A DNA stretch of 20,827 nt from an uncultured Bacilli bacterium (GTDB taxonomy: Bacteria > Bacillota_I > Bacilli_A > RF39 > UBA660), in assembly GCA_910576985.1 (NCBI GenBank), contig CAJTLA010000025.1:1-20827 (forward strand). Direction: 5' to 3'. The position numbers and the translations under genes were made by a program. Below are positions 6,865 through 14,910 of the stretch, in pieces. The notes beneath the pieces are model-generated. The model did not search any database. It had not been told where the DNA came from and saw nothing but the letters and a program-made list of their open reading frames with translations. Positions within the stretch are counted from its first letter, which is position 1. Each line of letters begins with the position of its first letter.

Positions 6865-6969
6865 CATATCACCTTTTCCTTTAAGATTTATTAATCTCTT
6901 CTATTATATCATGTTTATGTATATTTTTTGATACTTTTTCGCAGAATATAATTAGAAAGGAATGATTTC

Positions 6970-7182
6970 ATGGAAACAGTACCAGTAATAATCTCTACAA
7001 AAGACCTATCTTATCTTTCAGATATGTTTGAATGGAATTTTACAGCTGGAAAAATTGCCAACCATTATTGTACAGAAGTAGAAAATGAAGCAATTAAAAA
7101 CTTCATTACAACTGTTGCACAATTACACAAAAATAATTGTGAAAAATGTATTCAAATGTTAGGGGGAAATTATGAACAATAA
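6970..7182 (+). CDS. Small spore coat-associated protein, partner of CotF-like protein
   Basis: The product has 70 residues. It opens with VPVIISTKDLSYLSDMFEWN, a stretch I recognise from short proteins encoded next to CotF-type coat proteins in clostridia and related spore formers; it then forms two helices with Cys at HYC and CEKCIQ. Function is inferred from this resemblance and from the neighbour: the stop overlaps the next gene's start by 11 bases, so the two are translationally coupled. The ribosome binding site is AGAAAGGA. Upstream, TATAAT (about 6943-6948) sits where a promoter would be, but I cannot tell which sigma factor is used. It is divergent from proS. Confidence 0.7.
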   Translation: METVPVIISTKDLSYLSDMFEWNFTAGKIANHYCTEVENEAIKNFITTVAQLHKNNCEKCIQMLGGNYEQ

Positions 7183-7480
7183 AATCGAAAATCCAAAAAC
7201 AGAAGTGCCTGAAACAACAAAATTAAACGATCGAGACTACCTAAATGGAATTCTAGAAAGTTTAAAAAACATGTCTAACAATTTTAGTATTGCTTTAAAT
7301 GAATGCAGTAACGAAGTCATGTACAAAGAAGTATTTCAAATGTTTAAAGAAACCAAAGACATGGCTAGAACTGCATACAATATAATGTTCCAAAATGGTT
7401 GGTATGCTCTAGAACAAGCAGAAGAACAAAAAATAACAAGCAAACAAAATGATTGTTCAATGAAAATGCAACAATTATAA
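7172..7480 (+). CDS. CotF-like spore coat protein
   Basis: The product has 102 residues with a Coat_F (PF07875-like) domain. Characteristic parts are LNDRDYLNGILESLKNMSNN near residue 18, then NECSNEVMYKEVFQMFKETK, and YNIMFQNGWYALEQAEEQ, the family's MFxxGWYxLExA ending. Proteins of this type are deposited in the outer layers of the spore coat; the fold is a ferritin-like four-helix bundle. GGGGGAA precedes the ATG, which lies inside the previous gene. A strong bidirectional terminator follows at once. Together with SspI and SpoVS it shows a sporulating host. Confidence 0.85.
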   Translation: MNNKIENPKTEVPETTKLNDRDYLNGILESLKNMSNNFSIALNECSNEVMYKEVFQMFKETKDMARTAYNIMFQNGWYALEQAEEQKITSKQNDCSMKMQQL

Positions 7481-7504
7481 AAGAATCAAAATTTTGATTC
7501 TTTT
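7479..7504. terminator. Perfectly palindromic bidirectional terminator
   Basis: AAAAGAATCAAAA (7479-7491) is followed immediately by its exact complement TTTTGATTCTTTT (7492-7504). A and T ends give U-tracts both ways. It overlaps the stop codons of the convergent CotF-like and HhH genes. Confidence 0.8.
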
Positions 7505-7743
7505 TCATCTTTAAAATCCCACCACTTTAATTTTGGGTCTCTTGTTTTAGAAAATTCTACCGCAAGACGATAAACATATAAGACACAACGATCTAATGAT
7601 CCATCGTGTCTTTTTTTATCCTCTTCATACATTTTTTCTGGATCAGCATTGAGCAAAGATTCTACATTGGTATATCCTAAAGCAATAAAATGTTCTTTCA
7701 TATTTTTACCAACTCCAGGAATTTTAATCAAATCCGTTTTCAT
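7486..7743 (-). CDS. Helix-hairpin-helix protein, Cdd1 (pathogenicity locus)-like, 85 aa
   Basis: The product begins MKTDLIKIPGVGKNMKEHFI, in which IPGVGKNM is a helix-hairpin-helix turn that binds DNA backbone without sequence specificity. SLDRCVLYVYRLAVEFSK and KLKWWDFKD match small Cdd1-type HhH proteins (PF11731). Cellular role is unknown. I chose the ATG at 7743, which overlaps the secG stop (TAATG), over a TTG at 7764 inside secG, because the family start lies close to the HhH motif and coupling to secG explains the weak ribosome binding site. It is the last gene of the long add-to-HhH unit. Confidence 0.75.
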   Translation of the reverse strand: MKTDLIKIPGVGKNMKEHFIALGYTNVESLLNADPEKMYEEDKKRHDGSLDRCVLYVYRLAVEFSKTRDPKLKWWDFKDEKESKF

Positions 7744-7955
7744 TATAAACTCATAATAACGCAAATAACAAAGAATAAAGCGCCCAAACTTGCTGTCAAT
7801 CTAGTCAAAAACAATTCTCCGCCTCGTTCTTTTCTATTTGCAAACAAGTTATCATTTCCACCACTAATAATATTAGAGGTACTTTCTGCTTTTCCACTTT
7901 GCAATAATCCTAAAGCAATCAATAGAATTGAGATAATAATTAATACTATTTCCAT
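7743..7955 (-). CDS. secG: Preprotein translocase subunit SecG
   Basis: The product has 70 residues with two membrane helices: EIVLIIISILLIALGLLQSG (residues 2-21) and LTASLGALFFVICVIMSL (about 52-70). The loop between contains the conserved SGGNDNLFANRKERGG-like segment of SecG. It is the accessory subunit of the SecYEG channel. GAGGAGG lies 8 bases before the ATG. A possible own promoter on the minus strand is TTGAAA, 17 bases, TAGAGT in the gap after yfmH, but read-through from yfmH is also likely. Bacillota often place secG near rnr and smpB; those are not here. Confidence 0.9.
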   Translation of the reverse strand: MEIVLIIISILLIALGLLQSGKAESTSNIISGGNDNLFANRKERGGELFLTRLTASLGALFFVICVIMSL

Positions 7956-8003
7956 GGATATTCCTCCTCAACATTATTACTCTACCATAAACTCAAATTT
8001 TTT

Positions 8004-9290
8004 TCAAGCACCTTCGTTAGGTAACACAACATAAATAGAATGATTTTCTAATTGAATATTCGGAATCATTTTTTGATATTCCCCAATATTTAAAGAAGTA
8101 ATTTCTCCATAATCATCACAATTGACAGTATCATACTTAATAATATTATTCATAGCCTTTTCATTCAACTGATAAATATTATCACTCATAAATAAAAATG
8201 AACTAATAATTGTTTTCTTTTTTCGCTCCAAATCTGCCTCACTAATCTCTAAATTGCTAAGTTCTTGTTTAATTAATTGTGCTAATTGATCTGGAGAATT
8301 GGTCTCTGCAATTAATAGAATCACAAAATAGTCTTCTGTATCAATATAATCAAACGAAAAATCAGTAGTCATAAGTCCCTCTTGTTTGACTTTTTCTTGG
8401 AACAAACTCACAGGACCTAACTTAATCCCAAAGAGCATCATCAAATAATGCAATACTTTTCTTCTAGACATTTTTTGGAATGGAAAAAGAGGAATTTTAT
8501 AACCTATTGTCAATTTTGGAATCACAACATTCATATGTGTTTCTTCATAAGGTTTTGCGACTTTCTGTGGCTCTTTAATTCTTTTTTTCTCTACTTTTCC
8601 TGAAGATAAAATAGACCTTTTAGACTCCACACCTTGAATAATCTTAACGGCTTCATAAGGATCTACCTTCCCAGTAATGACAACAAACATATTACTAGGA
8701 TGATAAAAAGTATGATAACAATCATAAAGGTCCTGTTTCGTAATAGATCTTACACTTTTGACTGTCCCAATAATAGGATATTTCATAGGATCTTCCACAA
8801 ATAAATTATATAATACACCTTCATAAGCTTTTGTAAAAGGACTATCCTCATACATCATAATTTCTTGTTCAATAATTCCTTTCTCCTTTTCTACATTTTC
8901 ATCTGTAAAAAATGGAGACTCTACATATTGTAATAAATATTTTAAATTTTCTTCAAAAAACTTTGTACCAGAATATAAATATGTCGTTTTCCGATAATTT
9001 GTATTGGCATTTGCATCAGCACCACGTTCACTAAAAAATACAAATGGATCTGTACCATCTTCTTGTTCAAACATTTTATGTTCTAAAAAATGAGCTACTC
9101 CGCCTGGAGTCGTTTTCATAGACTTACTTCCAATTGGAACAAATTCATAATCTCTAGATCCATACTTTGTACTATAAGTTACATAAGTATTTTTGCACCC
9201 TTTTTTCGGAATCACATAAACTTCTAATCCATTTTCCAACTTTTCATAAAACAGTTCCAAATCAAGATTATTCAGTTTCATTTGCTTCAT
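8004..9290 (-). CDS. yfmH: M16 family peptidase YfmH (EF-P modification-associated)
   Basis: The product has 428 residues with the M16 (insulinase-like) fold. The inverted zinc motif HFLEH is at residues 67-71 (context GGVAHFLEHKMFEQEDG), and the downstream acidic ligand region is EKGIIEQEIMMYED (Glu141/Glu143). This is therefore the catalytically competent partner. It corresponds to B. subtilis YmfH, encoded beside YmfF; database names use YfmH and connect the pair with 5-aminopentanol modification of elongation factor P, though the molecular role is not settled. The ATG lies inside the end of yfmF (23-base overlap), with GGAGGG 8 bases upstream, so the two are coupled as expected for a heterodimer. 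Confidence 0.9.
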   Translation of the reverse strand: MKQMKLNNLDLELFYEKLENGLEVYVIPKKGCKNTYVTYSTKYGSRDYEFVPIGSKSMKTTPGGVAHFLEHKMFEQEDGTDPFVFFSERGADANANTNYRKTTYLYSGTKFFEENLKYLLQYVESPFFTDENVEKEKGIIEQEIMMYEDSPFTKAYEGVLYNLFVEDPMKYPIIGTVKSVRSITKQDLYDCYHTFYHPSNMFVVITGKVDPYEAVKIIQGVESKRSILSSGKVEKKRIKEPQKVAKPYEETHMNVVIPKLTIGYKIPLFPFQKMSRRKVLHYLMMLFGIKLGPVSLFQEKVKQEGLMTTDFSFDYIDTEDYFVILLIAETNSPDQLAQLIKQELSNLEISEADLERKKKTIISSFLFMSDNIYQLNEKAMNNIIKYDTVNCDDYGEITSLNIGEYQKMIPNIQLENHSIYVVLPNEGA

Positions 9291-10551
9291 CTAATGTCCC
9301 TCCTTCCAATAAATAAATCGTATCAATATGTACTTTTTTTGAAATCTGAACCACCATTTCTTTTGTAACTTCTTGAATCTTTTCCTTTCTTTCCTCTAAC
9401 ATATCATATTCCAAATATTCATGAGAAACATAAGTTGAAATAATAGAACCAGGAGCATCTTCTAATTCATCAAAAGCACTTAAATAAGTAACCTTCGCTT
9501 TTTCCAAATCAGACTCATCAAAATGACCTTTTTCCATATTTCCAAGTTCTTTCTTAATAAGTGATACTGCTTTTTTATAAGAACTTGCATCAATTCCCGC
9601 TTTAATAACTAACAAATTACTCGTAGGTTGATAAGTAGAATGGATCGAATAACAAAGAGAATTTTTTTCTCTAACATTTTGAAACAATTTAGAATCAGGT
9701 CCACCACCTAAAATAAAGTTATAAATGTTCATCACATATTTTCGTTCCATCTCCGTTAATAAATCCAATTTACAACCAACTAATAAATGACTCTGATTAA
9801 TATCTTTTTGCTCCTTAGTAGATTTCACTTTTCTTCTTGGTTTTGTTGGTTCCAAATAATGACTCATAGAAGGTTTTTTTAAAGTATTAATTGGGAACAT
9901 GGTATGAAATAGATCTTTTACTTTTTCAGGATCAATATTTCCAATTACAAAAATATCAATTAAATCACTATTTAACACACTTTCATAATAAGAAAATAAA
10001 TTTGTTTCATTAATTTCCTCTAGATCTTCTAAATATCCAATTGGTTTTAAAGCATAAGAAGCTTTATCATCAATTTCTTCTAATAATCGATATAACGCAT
10101 ATCTCCCATGATTATCCTCTTGTGTTTCCAATTCTTCTTTTAAAGCATTTTTCGCAATTCTAAAGTTCGTTTTCTCAAAGCTTTTCTGATCCGCATTTGG
10201 ATGAAATAAAAAATCCATTAGAAATTCTAAAGAGGCTTTCTGCATTCCTTTTTCAGTATATGCTTCATTTAAAAAGATACAATCAAAACTTAATATCATA
10301 TAATTTCCAGAAATATAAGTATTCGATTTTAAGATTAAATTATAAAGTTCCTCTGTTCGAATTTCTAATTCTCTTCTACTTGGATATTTTTTAGAAGATT
10401 GTAATAATACTTCAGAAAGTAGATTTCTATAAGTAATATCTTTTTTTTCTAACTTTCGTTTAAAATTAATTTTTACAGTTACTGTCTTAAATTGATCTGT
10501 TTTAATTGTATGTAAATGATAGGCAGCATTTTCACGTCTTTGATAATCCAT
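9268..10551 (-). CDS. yfmF: M16 family protein YfmF (EF-P modification-associated, no zinc motif)
   Basis: The product has 427 residues from ATG 10551, which I prefer because GAGGTG sits 6 bases upstream; an in-frame ATG six codons earlier (10569) would include that site. It has two M16-like halves but no HxxEH: the corresponding helix reads TYRNLLSEVLLQSSKKYPSR. The C-terminal half has LLVGCKLDLLTEMERKYVMN and FILGGGPDSKLFQNVREKNS, typical of M16 partners, with the glycine-rich segment and the 'R-E-K-x-S-L-C-Y-S' stretch. It is most likely the non-catalytic subunit that completes the peptidase chamber with YfmH. It starts 40 bases after deoD with no terminator between them. Confidence 0.88.
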   Translation of the reverse strand: MDYQRRENAAYHLHTIKTDQFKTVTVKINFKRKLEKKDITYRNLLSEVLLQSSKKYPSRRELEIRTEELYNLILKSNTYISGNYMILSFDCIFLNEAYTEKGMQKASLEFLMDFLFHPNADQKSFEKTNFRIAKNALKEELETQEDNHGRYALYRLLEEIDDKASYALKPIGYLEDLEEINETNLFSYYESVLNSDLIDIFVIGNIDPEKVKDLFHTMFPINTLKKPSMSHYLEPTKPRRKVKSTKEQKDINQSHLLVGCKLDLLTEMERKYVMNIYNFILGGGPDSKLFQNVREKNSLCYSIHSTYQPTSNLLVIKAGIDASSYKKAVSLIKKELGNMEKGHFDESDLEKAKVTYLSAFDELEDAPGSIISTYVSHEYLEYDMLEERKEKIQEVTKEMVVQISKKVHIDTIYLLEGGTLDEANETE

Positions 10552-10591
10552 CCGATTCACCTCTTTCATAGTATATGTAAAAATGAATATT

Positions 10592-11299
10592 TTATAAGGT
10601 CAAACTTGTCTCTAAAGCAAGTTCTATCATGTTTAAAAAAGCTTTTTGTCGTTCTTCTGAAGTCGTTTCCTCGCCAGTTTCAAAATTGTTTGATACAGTT
10701 AACAAACAAGCTGCCTTTTTTTGTAAATGATTGGCATTATGAAAAAGCGCAAAACTTTCCATTTCTACACCAATACATTTTTTTTCCTGATACATTTTCT
10801 TATAGTCAATCATATCAGAATAAAAAACATCACTGCAATAAATTCTTCCCATAAATAGTGGAATCTGTCTATCTGAAGCTGTTTTGATAATTGCTTCATT
10901 CAATTCTGGATTCGGACATAAAATAGAATCGTTTGTACCATTTTGTACTTTTGCAAACGTAGAATCAGAATAAACAGAATCTGCTAATACAACATCATAC
11001 AAATGTAATTCCTTTGTGTATGCACCTACAGAACCAATTCGAATAATAAAGTCGACATCATAATCATGATACAACTCATAAGAATAAATCCCAATACTAG
11101 GGCAACCCATTCCAGAAGCCATGATGGTAACTTCTTTTCCTTTATAAGTTCCTGTAAAACCGAATATCCCTCGTACAGCAGTTACCAATTTCGCATTTTC
11201 TAAATATTTTTCAGCAATCATACGTGCCCTAAGTGGATCTCCTGGCATAATTACAATTCGTGCAATTTCTCCTTTTTTCGCTTCAATGTGTGGCGTCAT
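10592..11299 (-). CDS. deoD: Purine nucleoside phosphorylase DeoD-type, with Asn at catalytic position 204
   Basis: The product has 235 residues, the normal size of hexameric PNPs, which split purine nucleosides with phosphate into base plus ribose-1-phosphate. Visible motifs are IVIMPGDPLRARMIAEKYLE (phosphate loop), ASGMGCPSIGIYSYELY, IRIGSVGA and GVEMESFALF (ribose and purine binding). At the catalytic loop the family has TVSD followed by TxEER; here it reads TVSNNFETGEETTSEER, so residue 204 is Asn (codon AAC, 10688-10690) while the Arg corresponding to Arg217 is kept. In the E. coli enzyme Asp204 protonates purine N7 and favours 6-amino purines. Start and add stop overlap by 17 bases; GGAGGG precedes the ATG. 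With add it would complete adenosine to inosine to hypoxanthine. Confidence 0.92.
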   Translation of the reverse strand: MTPHIEAKKGEIARIVIMPGDPLRARMIAEKYLENAKLVTAVRGIFGFTGTYKGKEVTIMASGMGCPSIGIYSYELYHDYDVDFIIRIGSVGAYTKELHLYDVVLADSVYSDSTFAKVQNGTNDSILCPNPELNEAIIKTASDRQIPLFMGRIYCSDVFYSDMIDYKKMYQEKKCIGVEMESFALFHNANHLQKKAACLLTVSNNFETGEETTSEERQKAFLNMIELALETSLTL

Positions 11300-12272
11300 A
11301 AAATCCCTCCTCTATAACATGACATAATTGTTCTTTTTTCTCTTCAGAAATAAAGGCATGTGCGATGGCATTCAAATTACATTGTTTGATATCACCTAAT
11401 GTAAATCCAAATAACTGGATCGCATCTTCATATTCCTGAGTTAATGTAATATCTGAAACTGTTCGATTATCAGTATTAATAGATACGAATACCTCTGAAT
11501 ATAATTGTTTTAATGGATGATCTTTTTTATCTAAAACAATTTTCGTATTCAAATTACTTTCAGGACAAACCTCCAATAAAATATTTTGATGTTTCAATTT
11601 TCGAATAACTTCCTTATTTTGAATCGCTGCAATACCATGACCAATTCGTGTAGCTCCCAATTGAATCGCTGAATCAATACTATGATAATCTGCTGCCTCT
11701 CCAGCATGAATAATATAAGGAATACCAACTTGCTTTACTTTATCGAATAGTTCCCCAAATTGATCTGTTGGATACTTTGATTCATCTCCCGCTAAATCAA
11801 TTGCAACAACACCTTGATTTGAAAACTTTTTTGCAACTTCAATCGTTTCTAAATTTTTCCCATGATTTCCAACTTGTCTCATACAGCAAAGAATCAAATT
11901 GCAATCAATTCCTGTAACTTCTTTTGTGCCATCAAGAACTGCTTGTACCACTTCGTTCATCGTAAGTCCCTTTTCCATATGTAATTGTGGTGCAAAACGA
12001 ACCTCTACATAAATGACATGCTCTTGTTTTAAGTCTTCTAATAATTCTCTCATAATTCGCTTCAAATGCTCTGTTGTTTGCATCACTTTTAAAGGAAGTT
12101 CAAATTTTGATAAATAATCAGTTAACGAATTTGTGTAAGAATCACACACCATATTAGAAGAAACAGCGTCTCGGTCCATCTGTAATAATTCTGCAACAGT
12201 CTCTACTCGAACAGAACCATCTAAATGAAGATGGAGTTCCACTTTCGGAACGTTCTTTATTATTGTCTTCAT
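11283..12272 (-). CDS. add: Adenosine deaminase
   Basis: The enzyme hydrolyses adenosine or deoxyadenosine to inosine or deoxyinosine. The product has 329 residues with the amidohydrolase barrel. Zinc ligands are His14 and His16 (VELHLHLDG), His189 in IIHAGE with catalytic Glu192, catalytic-site His212 (RIGHGIAAI), and Asp268 in INTDN. CPESNLNT and TVSDITLTQEY are standard for the Add family. It has GAAGGTG before the ATG. A likely extended -10 on the minus strand is TGTTACAAT at about 12290-12298. It begins the long minus-strand unit add-deoD-yfmF-yfmH-secG-HhH; its stop overlaps the deoD start. Confidence 0.93.
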   Translation of the reverse strand: MKTIIKNVPKVELHLHLDGSVRVETVAELLQMDRDAVSSNMVCDSYTNSLTDYLSKFELPLKVMQTTEHLKRIMRELLEDLKQEHVIYVEVRFAPQLHMEKGLTMNEVVQAVLDGTKEVTGIDCNLILCCMRQVGNHGKNLETIEVAKKFSNQGVVAIDLAGDESKYPTDQFGELFDKVKQVGIPYIIHAGEAADYHSIDSAIQLGATRIGHGIAAIQNKEVIRKLKHQNILLEVCPESNLNTKIVLDKKDHPLKQLYSEVFVSINTDNRTVSDITLTQEYEDAIQLFGFTLGDIKQCNLNAIAHAFISEEKKEQLCHVIEEGFYDATH

Positions 12273-12389
12273 ATTTCACCTTCTTATTCATTGTAACATA
12301 ATAAAGAAGAAAAAAGAAGTAAACCATTCATTTTTAAAATTTAACTTTTCTTTCATAAAAATTAAAAAAAATTATTTTCCAAACAAAAG

Positions 12390-12421
12390 TAAAAACATAG
12401 ATACCATTTTAATATCTATGT
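12390..12421 (-). terminator. Intrinsic terminator after the 281-aa unknown gene
   Basis: ACATAGATA (12395-12403) pairs with TATCTATGT (12413-12421) across 9 bases. On the minus strand it is followed by five T (12390-12394). The rest of the 160-base gap to add holds only AT-rich sequence and the add promoter candidate. Confidence 0.65.
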
Positions 12422-12432
12422 CCACTAGTTTG

Positions 12433-13278
12433 TTATAATCGTTTTACATGTGCCAACTCAATATCTTCCTTTGTAAATCGATTAATATAATCAAATATCG
12501 CATTCGCATCATCAATAATATCAAGTCCTTTAACTCCCATTTCACTTGACTGACATATGACGATATCATTATCTTTTAAATCGATAATTTGTCGAATAGT
12601 ATAATCATCTGCTGCTCTTCCATATCCTCTAGTCCAATCACGAGTAATATCTGGAGTTACCTCACGTAATCTAAAAACCAATCTTCTAAGAAAGGAAGGA
12701 TGACAAAGTGGAAAAAACAACCTTTGAACATTTAGTCTTTCTCCATTTCTTTTTACATTAAATTTTGCATAATGAATTTGGCCACTACATGTTGATATTG
12801 TAAATACTTTTAATCCAACACTAAATCCCATATGTTCTAATATCTCTACAAGGCACAAGGTTATTACACCACGATTGAATATTTCATTTGTTGAAACCTC
12901 TGACAAAACTGCCGAATTATAATAAATATCAATATGTTTTTTTTGAGGTTTTTGTTTATTAAACATACAAAGCGGATTGCCTTCTAAATATGCCTTCACA
13001 TCAGGAGCATAACCAACATAAAAATGATATTGTTGATTTCTTTTATAAGACATTTTGATATATTTTTCTAAATTTTGTTTTAATTCTAAAAATTGATCAA
13101 ATCCCTCACGAAATCCAAACTTGCAAAGATCTTTTGCCTCTTGCAATGAACGAGTTTTATAAAAACCATAATCATTATCCTCACTCGCTAAATATTCCCC
13201 AACCCAAATCTTCATATTAATATATGTATGATCTAAATAATCAATAAACTCTGCAAAAGAATCAAAATCATATTCCAT
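12433..13278 (-). CDS. Conserved-looking protein of unknown function, 281 aa (perhaps DUF7192-like)
   Basis: The product is soluble, without signal peptide or membrane helix. The N-terminal part (about residues 1-85) includes MEYDFDSFAEFIDYLDHTYI and GFYKTRSLQEAKDLCKFGFR. The central and C-terminal part contains YVGYAPDVKAYLEGNPLCMF, KKHIDIYYNSAVLSEVSTNE, a segment LFFPLCHPSFLRRLVFRLRE, and DIVICQSSEMGVKGLDIIDD. The order 'PDV.AYL.GNP..MFN' then 'IDIYYN' recalls proteins of phages and mobile elements that I associate with DUF7192; this is from memory and unverified. The ATG at 13278 was chosen because upstream codons overlap the previous gene; there is no good ribosome binding site, so it may depend on the preceding gene's translation. 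That gene is now broken. The coding frame itself is intact. Confidence 0.7.
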   Translation of the reverse strand: MEYDFDSFAEFIDYLDHTYINMKIWVGEYLASEDNDYGFYKTRSLQEAKDLCKFGFREGFDQFLELKQNLEKYIKMSYKRNQQYHFYVGYAPDVKAYLEGNPLCMFNKQKPQKKHIDIYYNSAVLSEVSTNEIFNRGVITLCLVEILEHMGFSVGLKVFTISTCSGQIHYAKFNVKRNGERLNVQRLFFPLCHPSFLRRLVFRLREVTPDITRDWTRGYGRAADDYTIRQIIDLKDNDIVICQSSEMGVKGLDIIDDANAIFDYINRFTKEDIELAHVKRL

Positions 13279-13297
13279 AACATTACTTTGGTTTTTA

Positions 13298-14839
13298 CTA
13301 TAATATATATGTTTTCGTATCCAAACTTTCCAATTCATAATTCTTACAAACAATCGTTCTTTGCATATCTAACCTCGATTCAAAAAGATCCAATAAAGAA
13401 TAATAATCCTCCAAAGTCAAATCTTTTCGCTCGATATAATTACTATTAATCATTAACCAAACAAAATTTCTAAACATTTGTAAATCAGCATAATTTTCCA
13501 GAACTGGTATTCTAGTAGCAATTACCGCATCTACACTATCTGGATCAAATTCATAAGCAGCCCAATAAAATTCCACCAAACGATTGGGGCTATAAATAAT
13601 ATTATAACATTCTAGCATCTCTAATTGCATATAAAACCATTCTTCTGGATTATCTCATAATACAGGAAATTGTTGAACCAAAGCAATTGGATTATGAATA
13701 AGTTCTGCTTTATAAAAATGATCACTTTCAAAGCCTGGCTGTAAAAATAAAGAAAATATTAAATTATGAATTACAAATTGCTTGTCAAAATAAATAGTAG
13801 GTTCCTGATGACAAAGAGAACTGCTATATCTTTCTGCATTTCCTTCTGCAGAAAAATGATAGTCAAATGGATAATAATTATCATTCGTTAAACCATACTT
13901 GCGAAGCAATTCATCATCCAAATTGAAATACTGTAAATGAATTCCAGAACTGCCAATAGTAGCATACTTCATTTCTTCATCAGTACAAGAAAAACTTAAC
14001 AAATGATAAAACTCATGATAATTAGTTTGCTCAAACTGATCCAAATCTGGATACAAATCTCCCCATAACGGATAAGTCATTTTGGAACGATTCGCTTGTG
14101 CATACGTATATAAATTAAAAGGCGATGATGATATATATCCAACAACATAGTTTTCTAATACACAAGCAAGTCTTTTCATATCAAAATTTTCTATTTTCAT
14201 TCTAGTTTCCAATACAAAACGATGAAGCTGTTGGATCCAATTTTTTAAATCATCATCCTAAAATCCTTCAATCATATTTAATTGCAAACTCCCTTTCACA
14301 TTCTCATAATCAGGATCATCAATTTGTTTCTGCAATTCGTTTTGATAATTTTTTAAATTGGCTTTTAAAGTGAAAAATAATTGATTCCAATCTAAATCAT
14401 CATTCTCTTCTAAATACAAAGAAAAATAAGTATGTTCCTCCACACAATCCGTAACGACTGGTAAAAGAAAACAAAATTTTGCAAGTTTCCTAATATTTAA
14501 ACGATCAATAATATAGCATTCGCCTTTGTTTAACTGAATTCGTTGGTTTTCAATCGTTTCCGTAAGTAACTTTTCATATTCTAAACTCCCAAAAGTTTCT
14601 ATTCCACGTTCTCGATTGGTTAAAATAATATCATCCCATACAACCTTTTCGCCTGATAACACTTTTTAGAAAAAAACACCATCTAAATCTATAGAATCAC
14701 ATGAAGAATCTGTTATTTCCTAAGTAATCGTAGTAGATACATCGGATTCAGAAGAAACACCACAGCCTGTCAATAAAAGTGAAAACGTAACTGGCAATCC
14801 CCTTCGAATCACTAAATTTTTAATATGCTTCCGTTTCAT
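13298..14839 (-). pseudogene. Lipoprotein zinc metallopeptidase gene interrupted by four in-frame stop codons
   Basis: One continuous frame of 513 codons runs from ATG 14839 (with AGGGGTG upstream) to TAG 13298-13300, which is followed at once by TAA. It begins MKRKHIKNLVIRRGLPVTFS and has a lipobox LLLTGC, so the intended product was a lipoprotein on the outer face of the membrane. HEFYH at residues 275-279 is an HExxH zinc motif, and AEGNAERYSS (Glu332/Glu336) fits the third ligand of gluzincin peptidases. In-frame stops occur at codon 40 (TAG, 14720-14722), codon 58 (TAA, 14666-14668), codon 194 (TAG, 14258-14260) and codon 395 (TGA, 13655-13657). Reading frame and protein-like sequence continue across all four, with no frameshift. 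Each stop is one transition away from CAG, CAA, CAG and TGG. I recognise no named family beyond the peptidase motif. Confidence 0.8.
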
Positions 14840-14883
14840 ATTCTTTCACCCCTATAAATACCCAGTTATTCTATACAACTTAC

Positions 14884-14910
14884 AAAAAAATCCATTACTT
14901 TGGATTTTTT
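14884..14910 (-). terminator. Intrinsic terminator of the YcxB-like gene
   Basis: Minus strand AAAAAATCCA (14901-14910) pairs perfectly with TGGATTTTTT around a 6-base loop containing the gene's stop codon, and ends in a T-run (14884-14890). Confidence 0.8.

Noticed and set aside
6865..6969. T-box or other riboswitch upstream of proS
   Set aside because: The gap is only about 105 bases, shared with a divergent promoter, and shows no T-box motif or terminator stem.
13298..14662. Treating 14258-14662, 13655-14212 and 13298-13630 as three separate small genes
   Set aside because: All are in one frame with protein-like codons between them, none of the internal starts has a good RBS, and the first real start with RBS and signal peptide is at 14839.
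13298..14839. Reassigned stop codon (for example TAG as Gln) to explain the interrupted lipoprotein gene
   Set aside because: TAG, TAA and TGA are all found in frame in the same gene, while other genes such as radC end normally at TAG; no single reassignment fits.
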